Below, one piece after another: positions 46,139-54,451 of a stretch of 64,000 nucleotides of DNA. The DNA lies in assembly GCF_015326965.1 (NCBI RefSeq), contig NZ_CP017659.1:2604001-2668000 (forward strand), written 5' to 3'. Origin of the DNA: Paenibacillus sp. JZ16 (lineage in GTDB: Bacteria; Bacillota; Bacilli; Paenibacillales; Paenibacillaceae). Within the stretch, counting starts at the first letter, position 1, and each line of letters starts with the position of its first letter. A program made the translations under genes and the position numbers. Under the pieces are notes generated by a model. It ran no database searches and was not told the DNA's origin. It saw only the letters and a program-made list of their open reading frames with translations.

Positions 46139-47104
46139 ATGAGTCCACAGAAACAAACGGTGATCGTAACAGGCGGGAACTCTGGTTTAGGATATGAATG
46201 CGCTAAGATATTAGCTAGGCATGACAAAAGTTATCATGTGGTGATCGCCTGCCGCGACGCTGCTAAAGCCAATCAAGCAGTAGATGCGTTAATTCAAGAA
46301 ACCAATAATAAAAACATAACCTTTTTGGAGCTCGATCTTTCATCTATGGCATCCATAAGAGGTTTTATAAGCAAGTTTACACAAATGGATTACCCGCCTT
46401 TATATGCACTTGTATGCAATGCAGGCGTACAGTTTATCGATAAAACGCATTATACGAAAGATGGGTTTGAAGCTACCTTTGGCGTAAATCATCTTGGACA
46501 TTTCCTCCTGGCTAATATGCTGCTTGGACAAATAACGCAGTCCGGCAGAATCGTGTTAGTCAGCAGCGGAACCCATGATCCATTGAAAAAGACAGGAATG
46601 CCTGCACCTGATTTTGTAGATCCCCAATTATTAGCCTATCCTGACCAGGCGAGCTCGAGCGAAGCTATATCTCTCATTGGCAGACGGCGCTACACGACTT
46701 CAAAGTTATGTAATTTATATTTCACCTACGAGTTGGCCAATCGAATAAAGCAGCAAACCCAAAAGAATATTACCGTAAATGCTTTCGATCCGGGAATGAT
46801 GCCAGGCACGGGCCTTGCTCAAAGCTATACGCCGATTATGAGATTTGTTTGGAACTATCTTATGCCTGTTTTAACGCTATTTTACCCTAACGTGAATACG
46901 GTGCGTCAGTCCGGGAAAGCATTGGCTGCTCTAGTAACCGATAGCAAGTTTAACCAAACGACAGGGAAATATTTTGAAGGTACCAAACAAATAAAATCAT
47001 CCGAACTTTCTTATAACAATGAAAATAGGAAACAGTTATGGGAGGTTAGTGTAGCGTTGACCAGTTTGAATCAAACGGAGACAATTTTAGAAACAGGGAT
47101 ATAA
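46139..47104 (+). CDS. SDR-family oxidoreductase
   Basis: NAD(P)-dependent short-chain dehydrogenase of 321 aa, resembling retinol-dehydrogenase/protochlorophyllide-reductase-like SDRs. The cofactor motif is VTGGNSGLGYE, the NAG motif is CNAGVQF and the catalytic Tyr-x3-Lys is in YTTSKLCN. It is controlled by the divergent TetR protein. A role in detoxification of a lipophilic carbonyl compound is plausible from the type of neighbour but not shown. Confidence 0.87.
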   Translation: MSPQKQTVIVTGGNSGLGYECAKILARHDKSYHVVIACRDAAKANQAVDALIQETNNKNITFLELDLSSMASIRGFISKFTQMDYPPLYALVCNAGVQFIDKTHYTKDGFEATFGVNHLGHFLLANMLLGQITQSGRIVLVSSGTHDPLKKTGMPAPDFVDPQLLAYPDQASSSEAISLIGRRRYTTSKLCNLYFTYELANRIKQQTQKNITVNAFDPGMMPGTGLAQSYTPIMRFVWNYLMPVLTLFYPNVNTVRQSGKALAALVTDSKFNQTTGKYFEGTKQIKSSELSYNNENRKQLWEVSVALTSLNQTETILETGI

Positions 47105-47163
47105 CTCGCCCCATGATCTGATCTCCGAACAAGCCTAATGGACGGGATTGAATCCCCAACATG

Positions 47164-47206
47164 GAAAACGGCTCCCCTTGCCCAGATCATTGGACAAGAA
47201 GAGCCG
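47164..47206 (-). terminator. Terminator of the LPKTG adhesin gene
   Basis: Outer arms CGGCTC (47169-47174) / GAGCCG (47201-47206), continuing inward with CCTTGCCC / GGACAAG-type pairing, with a T tract on the minus strand. Confidence 0.8.
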
Positions 47207-47223
47207 AAGTATAGCGTGAGACG

Positions 47224-50200
47224 TTATGGTTTCATTTTTATCCGTTTGCGACCTAACCATACACCGAAAGCGATCAACCCGAGGCCAGCCAAATAGAATG
47301 GATAAGGGCTCGCTTCACCGGTTTTTGGAAGCATCGGAACCGTCGTTTGCGGTGTCGAGGTCTTCTCTGATGGAGCTGGTGCTTCCGGCTTCTGAGGCTC
47401 AGGCTCGACGCCTCCTCGCGGAATATCCTCTTCGCTAATATCAACGGTTGGTGTTTCCGGCTCTGTCGGAGGCGTTTGAGGCGTTTGCGGCGTTGTTGGT
47501 TCGCCTCTTGGAACATCCTCGTCTGGCACCTCTACTTCACCGGTCGGATTGCCCGGATCGGTTGGGTTCCCCGGGTTACCCGGATCCGTTGGATTGCCCG
47601 GATCGGTTGGGTTCCCTGGGTTACCAGGATCCGTTGGATTGCCCGGATCGGTCGGGTTCCCTGGGTTACCCGGATCCGTTGGATTGCCCGGATCGGTCGG
47701 GTTCCCTGGGTTACCCGGATCCGTCGGATTGCCCGGGTCTGTTGGGTTCCCTGGGTTACCCGGGTCTGTCGGGTCTGTCGGATCCGTAGGCTCGTCAGGT
47801 GTAACCGGCTCTTCCTTGCGGTTCGTTACGATCATTTTCTTCACATTGCCTTGATCCTTGATGCTGGAATCAATCGTTACGTCCCACGTCGTTTGCTCGA
47901 TTTTATATCCTTCTGGAGCGGCCAGCTCCTCCAAAATATACTCGTCGTAGAGCAGCTTCGTAAAGAGGATCTTGCCTTCCTCATCGGTGGTTTTTACGAT
48001 CGGTGTTCGTTTGCCTGCCTTGTCGTAAAGCGCAAACTTTGCTCCCGCCAGCGGCTTCGTCTGATCATCCTGATCCACCTTCGTTACTTCCAGGCTGCCC
48101 GTTACGCCGCCTCCCGAACCTGAGCCGGAGGAAGTACGGACAATAACCTCTTCCGTCGTTTCCCGAATCTCCGTCTTCAGCTGATCTCCTTCAAGAGCCA
48201 CCTTATTTTGAACAGCCTCTTTATCTTCAGCGATAGCGAACGACTGATATTCCAAAATATAAGCCGTTGAGATATCACCCGTGAACTTTAATTCGAAGGT
48301 CTCTTGATCTCCCTCAAGCCTATTAATGTTTAAGGTGTAATCCTTCCCTTTTGTCAGCTCTTGAGCTTTTTCCGCTTTTCCATTTGCGTCGATCTTGGTT
48401 GTATACAAGTTGAAGGAATCCTCGATCAAGATTTGGTTCGCACTTGGATAGTCGATTATTTTAGCGTTGGAAATATGCGACTGACCTTCATTGATTCGAA
48501 TCACCCAGTCGATTTTGTTTCCATTTTGGGCGCCGCTTTTCTTCACATATTCGCCGCCGTGTGGAATCGTTACGCTGGCGTTCCAGGTCGCTTTTTTAGC
48601 GCTGCCATCCAGCAGTACGGCGGTATTGTCGATTTTGTTGACAATCAATGTGTCTTCCAGCGATGTTTTGAATTCAATCCAGTATGCTGATGAGATCGGG
48701 CTGGTAAACCGAACGGACAACTGGTTTCCGTTAGCTTCTGATGGTTCAGTCACTGCATATTGTTCAGCTGGAACTAGCGAGCCCTTCTGAGCGCCATTCC
48801 GTCCCCCGGTCAACTCCATCTCGTATACCTTGACCGAATTCGGCACAAGCTTCTGCTGGTGCTTCAGGGCATCGGTTACGATCGCTTCGTTAAGCGAATC
48901 GAGATTATAATTCATCTTGATATTCCACGTCACTTCTTTGTCGACAGGATTGTAGCTGCCGTCTTTACCGCCGTTATTTTTCGTATAATCGTCAGCGGAG
49001 AAGCTTGCATCCCGCTCAATCGGCCCTCTGCTCTTGCCTTCTTCAACCCATGTCATCGAGGCTCTGTTCAAAAAGTCCCGTTTGCGATCCTTCAGCCAGC
49101 CGATGTTAAACTTCGTTTCATATTCAATCGTATAAGTGGCGTCAATCTTGGAGAATTCGATGACAAACCCGTTGCGTACATCATCGATCACGATTTTATA
49201 ATCGCCCTCTGGAACGACTTTCCCGTCCGCTTTTACAGTCACTGAATCCGGAACGAATTCGAGTCCGCCTTGCGGGAACGTATCCGTGATGACTACCTTC
49301 TCCATGCTGTATTTGGTGCCGTCCGGCTTTTTATCGCCATTGACCGTGATCTTCCACTTTGCCTTTTTGTTGGCGAAATCGATGTTAGTATTTCCTTTCA
49401 CCAGAGCACGGCTTCCATAACCCGGAGCCACTACTTCCTTGAATGCATCACCCGATACAACTCTGTTCTTGACCTCCTGACCTTCGGAGCTCAAGCGGTC
49501 AACCGGCATCGTCTGATAAACGATCGTATAAGGCGAATCGATATCCTGCTTGAATTGAAGCTCGAATCCGTTCGTGCCTTTCGCTACAGCGTTATAATCC
49601 TCTTCTGAAACCAGGTCTTTGGCATTCGTCGAATTCCCGTTATACACCTTCAGCGAATCGGCATCCCAGGTATGATTCTCACTAAATTCATCCGTAATTA
49701 CGGCTTGAGCGCTCGGAATCTTCTTCTCGTTGAAATTGTATTTCACCGTCCAAGTAATGACTCCGGTATCCTTATCCTGGCGATACGACTTATTCAAGAA
49801 TTGGCCGCGATCTACCGTTACGGTCGCCGTCGATTGGGCATTTTCCATCCCTTCGCCTGACAGGACAGCGGTATTCTCAAACCGTGACTGTTGACCGATA
49901 AGCTTCGTCGAAAAGCGAATTTCGTAGGCTTTGCTGATCATCTCATCCTGGAATGCAAGCTCCAGTTTGCCGCCGCCGCCCGTTTGGACGGTGTACTTGC
50001 CAGCGTCCAGCTTATCACCAAGAAGCGCTGAGCCGTCACCGTTAACCTGCAGGTTATAAACCTCTACGGAATCCGCGATGAGTTCCAAGCCTTCAGGCAT
50101 TTCATCTGTGAGAACCGCGTGCTTGATTTTATCCAATGATTTGTTGATCTGGACCGTCCAATCGATCTGATCTTTGCCGATCGCTTTCCCTTGCTTCTCG

Positions 50201-50862
50201 ATCAGCTTTCCGCCTTGCGGCTTTAGGTTCACAATGATGGTCTGAACCCCGCCCTTTATCGGAAATGCAATAATGATTTCAGTGCTTCCTTTAAGAACTT
50301 CCTTCTTAAACTCTGTGCGAATTTCCAGCTTGCCGCTGATGTTGGAATGATTCTCCACGTAATCGTTGAAGGTCATCACAACTTTCCCGTTCCGATCAAC
50401 CGTAAATCGGCCAACTTCGCCTTGACCGGCAAGGAGCGGTGCGTCAATGTCCGTAAAAATCTCAAACTGCGTCGGCAGCTCGAAAGTGAATATATCCCCA
50501 TTCTTGTAGCCATGTCCGTTCGGAAGCTCCCATTCGTAGCTGAGATTAACGGCTGCACCGATGTCCAGGCTGCTGTCCGGATTATACACCGCATCAACCA
50601 CGGTACCGTTCACATCGGTTAATACGACTTTGGTTAGTATTCCTTCCATGTCGACTGCTGGTGCTGGCGTGTTATATACGTCATCCGTGACTGTCTTTGG
50701 CTCGCTAACTTCTAATTCCTGCACGCCAGTCTCTGATTCCTGCACAGTAGCGGCTGATGGCTGCTCGCTCCCCGCCGCATTCGCCGTCCAAGCAAATGTG
50801 CCCAATAGGGTTTGAAACAGAAGCAGCAGCGCCACAACAATTCCACTTACTTTTTTCTTCAT
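47224..50862 (-). CDS. LPKTG-anchored Cna/SpaA-type adhesin
   Basis: Cell-wall-anchored protein of about 1212 aa. Residues 1-30 are a signal peptide. An SdrC/ClfA-like Ig domain (about 70-220) is followed by repeated adhesin-type Ig domains (about 220-900), each ending with a strand such as AYTIEYET-like repeats. A SpaA/CnaB isopeptide-type domain (about 930-1030, KVDQDDQTKPLAGAKFALYD) then leads to a Pro-rich repeat region and the sorting signal LPKTG, a membrane helix and RKRIK. The ATG at 50862 follows GGGAG; the longer reading adds no signal peptide. It is likely a collagen- or matrix-binding adhesin. The sorting motif differs from the LPNTA of the giant protein at 23038-28500. Confidence 0.88.
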   Translation of the reverse strand: MKKKVSGIVVALLLLFQTLLGTFAWTANAAGSEQPSAATVQESETGVQELEVSEPKTVTDDVYNTPAPAVDMEGILTKVVLTDVNGTVVDAVYNPDSSLDIGAAVNLSYEWELPNGHGYKNGDIFTFELPTQFEIFTDIDAPLLAGQGEVGRFTVDRNGKVVMTFNDYVENHSNISGKLEIRTEFKKEVLKGSTEIIIAFPIKGGVQTIIVNLKPQGGKLIEKQGKAIGKDQIDWTVQINKSLDKIKHAVLTDEMPEGLELIADSVEVYNLQVNGDGSALLGDKLDAGKYTVQTGGGGKLELAFQDEMISKAYEIRFSTKLIGQQSRFENTAVLSGEGMENAQSTATVTVDRGQFLNKSYRQDKDTGVITWTVKYNFNEKKIPSAQAVITDEFSENHTWDADSLKVYNGNSTNAKDLVSEEDYNAVAKGTNGFELQFKQDIDSPYTIVYQTMPVDRLSSEGQEVKNRVVSGDAFKEVVAPGYGSRALVKGNTNIDFANKKAKWKITVNGDKKPDGTKYSMEKVVITDTFPQGGLEFVPDSVTVKADGKVVPEGDYKIVIDDVRNGFVIEFSKIDATYTIEYETKFNIGWLKDRKRDFLNRASMTWVEEGKSRGPIERDASFSADDYTKNNGGKDGSYNPVDKEVTWNIKMNYNLDSLNEAIVTDALKHQQKLVPNSVKVYEMELTGGRNGAQKGSLVPAEQYAVTEPSEANGNQLSVRFTSPISSAYWIEFKTSLEDTLIVNKIDNTAVLLDGSAKKATWNASVTIPHGGEYVKKSGAQNGNKIDWVIRINEGQSHISNAKIIDYPSANQILIEDSFNLYTTKIDANGKAEKAQELTKGKDYTLNINRLEGDQETFELKFTGDISTAYILEYQSFAIAEDKEAVQNKVALEGDQLKTEIRETTEEVIVRTSSGSGSGGGVTGSLEVTKVDQDDQTKPLAGAKFALYDKAGKRTPIVKTTDEEGKILFTKLLYDEYILEELAAPEGYKIEQTTWDVTIDSSIKDQGNVKKMIVTNRKEEPVTPDEPTDPTDPTDPGNPGNPTDPGNPTDPGNPGNPTDPGNPTDPGNPGNPTDPGNPTDPGNPGNPTDPGNPTDPGNPGNPTDPGNPTGEVEVPDEDVPRGEPTTPQTPQTPPTEPETPTVDISEEDIPRGGVEPEPQKPEAPAPSEKTSTPQTTVPMLPKTGEASPYPFYLAGLGLIAFGVWLGRKRIKMKP
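47548..47790 (-). repeat. 45-bp tandem repeat coding a Pro-rich stalk
   Basis: About four to five copies of a 45-bp unit encode the 15-residue repeat NPTDPGNPTDPGNPG near the C-terminus of the LPKTG adhesin. The copies are almost identical at DNA level, so copy number may vary by slippage. The repeat probably spans the cell wall. Confidence 0.85.
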
Positions 50863-51093
50863 AATCTCTCCCTCAATCTTATCATTACCCTCGTAATATT
50901 CGGTTCCGATCTTACTTTTTCGTGCGCTGATTCGTCCCATGCTTCTATCAAAATGCATGCCAATAATGGACTTCACGAGCCATCATCTTCAAGACCTGTT
51001 ACGGGCGCACGATTCATTGGTGTCTGTATTTTCCTTCAGAACCCAGCGGGCTTCCTGCATTATATCGGCCAAAACTATACAATTTCTATACAA

Positions 51094-51128
51094 GCGAAAT
51101 AAGCCTTGGACATAATCGTCCAAAGCTT
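51094..51128 (-). terminator. Terminator after the transglutaminase-like gene
   Basis: Arms AAGCCTTGGAC (51101-51111) / GTCCAAAGCTT (51118-51128), one mismatch, with a T-containing tail on the minus strand. The rest of 50863-51149 holds no gene. Confidence 0.75.
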
Positions 51129-51149
51129 AGTTTTATTGCTACGCATTAA

Positions 51150-51950
51150 TTAGTAGTATTTGGATGCTGAATAGCTGGAGGCATCTTTAATCATTTTGTA
51201 TCCGGCTCCTTTGCTTTTCCAGCTTGCATCGACGGTTGTGTCAATGGTTACCCACTGCCCGTTCAAATATACTTCATTCCAGGCGTGGTAGACATCGACG
51301 TATTCCGAGGTTCCCATGACAAGCTTTGCCGGAATATCGAGGCTTCGGAGCATGGAAGCGAACAGGGAGGCGTAATCGTAGCACATTCCCTTTTGTCCAG
51401 CGATCGTGCGGTTGCTATCGGGAAGGTAATCCGTCAGCTTGCTGGATGCCAGAGCGTTGTCGTACCGAACCGTCCCGACGATATATTCGTAGACAGCCTG
51501 TACTTTTTCCTTGTCGGAGTGAGCAGTGCGGGTTAGCTTTTTCGCAAGCTGAGCAGCCTTGCCCTCTTCGCTCCAATCGACATTTTGTACAGAGTTCAAA
51601 AACACTTGGCTGCTGTTCGTCAGTTGAAGTTTAACTGCCGCTTCCTGTACGATCTTGTATTTGCTGCCGCTGACTTGTTCCAGCACGGAAATCTTGTAGT
51701 TCCCGTTGCCCATCTGCAGTGGAAAAACTTCCTGCTGCTTGGCCCTCGAAAGCCCATATGTATATTGATCCTGACCTTTTCCGATCATGAGCTTCGTTTT
51801 GGTGCCTGCTTTCACGTCATATCGAATGACGATTGCTCCACGATCCAGTTCCTCCAAGCCCAGCCAATCTTCAGATGGTGCAGCTTGTACAACCGGAGCC
51901 CATATCAGTAACGCAAAAAGTCCAATTATCGCGAACATTGCGTTGCGCAT
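51150..51950 (-). CDS. Secreted transglutaminase-like protein
   Basis: Exported protein of about 266 aa. Residues 1-23 form a signal peptide ending VVQAA. The C-terminal transglutaminase-like domain has the Cys-His-Asp triad in GMCYDYASLFASML, YHAWNEVYL and VTIDTTVDAS. Such domains can be proteases, cross-linkers or inactive scaffolds. Two tandem c-di-GMP-I riboswitches lie upstream, placing it with biofilm or surface functions. The ATG at 51950 follows AAGGGGAG; the longer frame from 51998 runs into the riboswitch and is not a protein start. Confidence 0.88.
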   Translation of the reverse strand: MRNAMFAIIGLFALLIWAPVVQAAPSEDWLGLEELDRGAIVIRYDVKAGTKTKLMIGKGQDQYTYGLSRAKQQEVFPLQMGNGNYKISVLEQVSGSKYKIVQEAAVKLQLTNSSQVFLNSVQNVDWSEEGKAAQLAKKLTRTAHSDKEKVQAVYEYIVGTVRYDNALASSKLTDYLPDSNRTIAGQKGMCYDYASLFASMLRSLDIPAKLVMGTSEYVDVYHAWNEVYLNGQWVTIDTTVDASWKSKGAGYKMIKDASSYSASKYY

Positions 51951-51957
51951 GCTGTAA

Positions 51958-52052
51958 CTCCCCTTCGGTGGCCAGGCTGCCATTTGACATTTCGTCAAGA
52001 AGGCCCTGTAGCTTTGCGTCCTAGTCTTTCGACAAGTTTGCCATTATCGTAT
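51958..52052 (-). promoter_or_regulatory. c-di-GMP-I riboswitch overlapping the ribosome-binding site
   Basis: Aptamer at about 51962-52052 with GGCAAACTTG, GAAA loop, GGACGCAAAGCTACAGG and a GCAGCC...CACCGAAG 3' end. There is no terminator. The 3' end runs straight into AAGGGGAG, the SD of the transglutaminase gene. An alternative pairing of CCTTC (+ strand GAAGG, 51999-52003) with GAAGG (+ strand CCTTC, 51962-51966) would hide the SD when the aptamer is unfolded. Ligand should therefore expose it (translational ON); that is inferred. Confidence 0.85.
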
Positions 52053-52084
52053 TAGAGTTTCACAGGATTCAGTGGATGTTTGTC

Positions 52085-52196
52085 CAAAAAAACAAAAAAA
52101 GCGTCTTCGTTCGGTAGCTGGCTGTCATTGACGTTTCGTCAAGAAGACCCTGTAGCTTTGCGTCCTTGCCTTTCGACAAGTTTGCCGTTATCGTGA
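52085..52196 (-). promoter_or_regulatory. c-di-GMP-I riboswitch with terminator, distal member
   Basis: Aptamer at about 52108-52196: CGGCAAACTTG, GAAA loop, GGACGCAAAGCTACAGG, and CAGCCAGCTACCGAA. The terminator 3' arm GAAGAC (+ strand 52103-52108) pairs with GTCTTC inside the aptamer (+ strand 52143-52148), followed by a long T tract (+ strand 52085-52100). Terminator and aptamer are mutually exclusive, so ligand should allow read-through (ON), as inferred. It precedes the SD-controlling switch by about 60 bases. The stretch 52197-52466 has no gene and presumably carries both divergent promoters. Confidence 0.87.
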
Positions 52197-52466
52197 GTAG
52201 CTTTTGTGAATACATCATATCAAATATATCCATTTCTATCAATAAAAAAATTAAAATTTGGAATATTGTCTTAGGTCCCACAGAGCGTCTAACCTTGAAC
52301 GTTTGGCTCTTGTTAATTAACGAACAATAGAGCAATAAATCTTTCGAATCTAACGTTTGTTGACTATAGTATCAAGTTTGTTATCTGGAAGCATCGAATC
52401 TTCCTCTTATACAATAAAACTAACAAGTGCACGACAAGCGAGATAACACCGTAAGGAGTGACAGAC

Positions 52467-53420
52467 ATGAGCTCACAAGCCGAACCCAAAAAACGAAAGC
52501 GCTTACGAATACGCTGGCACAAGCAGGATACGGAGCTAACCCTCTTGGCGCTGCCGACCACGATTTGGTACATCCTGTTTAGTTTCTTGCCGATGTTCGG
52601 GATCATTATCGCCTTTAAAAATTTCAGGATTAGCGGCGGATTTTTGAGCAATGTGTTTAACAGTCCTTGGATCGGCCTCAAAAACTTCGAGTTCCTATTC
52701 AAGTCGAATGACGCCTGGATCATCATTCGAAACACGATCGGATACAACATTGTGTTTATTGTGCTGGGGATCGTTCTGCCCGTCCTATTCGCGATCATGA
52801 TCGGCCTCCTCCACAGCCGCAAAGCCAGCAAAGTCTATCAGACGATGATGTTCCTCCCCTATTTCCTATCCTGGGTGGTCGTATCTGCGGTAGGCTGGGC
52901 ATTCTTAAGCTTCGACAAAGGAATTGTCAATCAAATGCTCGTCAGTATGGGCAGCGATCCTATTAACTGGTATATGGAGCCGCAATATTGGCCATTCTTC
53001 TTGATTCTCTTAAATGTCTGGAAGGGCCTGGGCTATGGTATGGTCATTTATTTGGCAACCATCACAAGCATCGACAGCACCTATTATGAAGCAGCTGTTA
53101 TTGATGGCGCTTCGATTTGGCAGCAGACGAGATTCATAACATTGCCCATGCTCAAGCTGGTGATCGTCATGATGTTCATCCTGGCCGTAGGGCGCATATT
53201 TTACACCGATTTCGGTTTGTTCTATCAGGTCACGCGAGACTCCAATTCACTGTTCAACGTGGCGACCACCATCGATGTCATGGTGTATAAACAACTGAAA
53301 ACCGCCACCGTAGGGATGGCATCCGCAGCCGCATTTGTACAGTCTGTTCTGGGATGCGCTACGATTCTGGTCGCTAACTGGATTGTTCGTCGAATCGATC
53401 CCGATAGCGCGATGATGTAA
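52467..53420 (+). CDS. Carbohydrate ABC transporter permease (LplB-like)
   Basis: First gene of the second sugar operon, about 317 aa with six membrane segments and EAA loop YEAAVIDGASIWQQ. It resembles the permease at 6466-7392. The ATG at 52467 lies eight bases after AAGGAG; the GTG at 52458 overlaps that site. It forms the channel with the next permease. Confidence 0.92.
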   Translation: MSSQAEPKKRKRLRIRWHKQDTELTLLALPTTIWYILFSFLPMFGIIIAFKNFRISGGFLSNVFNSPWIGLKNFEFLFKSNDAWIIIRNTIGYNIVFIVLGIVLPVLFAIMIGLLHSRKASKVYQTMMFLPYFLSWVVVSAVGWAFLSFDKGIVNQMLVSMGSDPINWYMEPQYWPFFLILLNVWKGLGYGMVIYLATITSIDSTYYEAAVIDGASIWQQTRFITLPMLKLVIVMMFILAVGRIFYTDFGLFYQVTRDSNSLFNVATTIDVMVYKQLKTATVGMASAAAFVQSVLGCATILVANWIVRRIDPDSAMM

Positions 53421-53432
53421 GGAGGCAAGACG

Positions 53433-54362
53433 ATGACACCAAAAACCAATTACGAGACGGGCCTTGAGAAGTTTAACCGTACAAACAAAGCCGTCAACCT
53501 GTTCTTCAACCTGGTATTTATTATGCTGGCCCTGCTCTGCGTCATACCTGTAATCGTTGTTCTGTCCATCTCCTTCTCCAGTGAGGAGTCCATCCGTGAG
53601 ACCGGATATCATCTGCTGCCGGTTGCTTTGTCAGCCGAGGCTTACGTTTACATCATCAAGCAGGGAACGATGATTCTGCGGGCCCTCGGTGTATCCGCCC
53701 TCGTTACCGTGGTCGGTACCGTGCTCGGCGTATTGCTGACCGCTTCCATGGGTTACGTTCTCTCTCGCCCCAACTACAAGCTAAGGGGTTTTCTCACCTG
53801 GGTGGTATTCATCCCGATGGTATTCAACGGCGGCTTGGTATCCAGCTACTTCATTAACACGAATTTACTGGGACTGAAAGACAGCATTTGGGCGCTTATT
53901 CTCCCGCTCGCCGTTTCATCGTTCAACGTCATCATATGTAAAACCTTTTTTAAAAGCACGATTCCCGACGGGCTGATCGAATCAGCCGAAATCGACGGCG
54001 CGAGCCAGCTGCGAATTTTCTTCTCGATCATTATGCCGATCTCGCTGCCCGTCATCGCCACCATCGGATTGTTTCTCTGCTTTGCTTACTGGAACGACTG
54101 GTTTCAATCGATGCTGTATATCGACAACCAGAACCTGTATTCCCTGCAAGCGCTGCTCAACAGCTTAATGAGCAATGTCGATGCACTCGCCAAGAATGCA
54201 GCGAGTATGGGCGTTAGCTACGCCATGCTCGTCGCAACGATGCCGAAGGAATCCGCCCGCATGGCGGTCGCCATTCTCATCGTGCTGCCTGTAGCATTCG
54301 CCTACCCTTTCTTCCAGAAGTATTTTATTTCCGGATTGACGGTCGGCGCCGTGAAGGGCTAA
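53433..54362 (+). CDS. Carbohydrate ABC transporter permease (LplC-like)
   Basis: Partner permease of 309 aa, six membrane segments, EAA-type loop IESAEIDGASQLRIF (Ser in place of the first Ala), and the typical C-terminus KYFISGLTVGAVKG. AAGGAGG precedes the ATG and 12 bases separate it from the first permease. As in the first system, no ATPase gene is present. Confidence 0.92.
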   Translation: MTPKTNYETGLEKFNRTNKAVNLFFNLVFIMLALLCVIPVIVVLSISFSSEESIRETGYHLLPVALSAEAYVYIIKQGTMILRALGVSALVTVVGTVLGVLLTASMGYVLSRPNYKLRGFLTWVVFIPMVFNGGLVSSYFINTNLLGLKDSIWALILPLAVSSFNVIICKTFFKSTIPDGLIESAEIDGASQLRIFFSIIMPISLPVIATIGLFLCFAYWNDWFQSMLYIDNQNLYSLQALLNSLMSNVDALAKNAASMGVSYAMLVATMPKESARMAVAILIVLPVAFAYPFFQKYFISGLTVGAVKG

Positions 54363-54451
54363 TGACGAAATAAACCAAGACAAGCTTGGTTTATGATAAA
54401 TATCCGCTATACAACACTCAGTTAATTTAACTTCAAAAAGGGGGAAATGAA

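Noticed and set aside
47548..47790. Regular short repeats considered as a CRISPR array
   Set aside because: The repeats are contiguous with no unique spacers and stay in frame within the adhesin gene.
47476..48123. 215-codon plus-strand frame with regular repeats
   Set aside because: It is the complement of the Pro-rich tandem repeat of the LPKTG adhesin. Its repetitive translation in several frames is a by-product of the 45-bp unit.
51951..51998. N-terminal extension of the transglutaminase-like protein
   Set aside because: The extension is formed by riboswitch sequence; the signal peptide and ribosome-binding site support the ATG at 51950.
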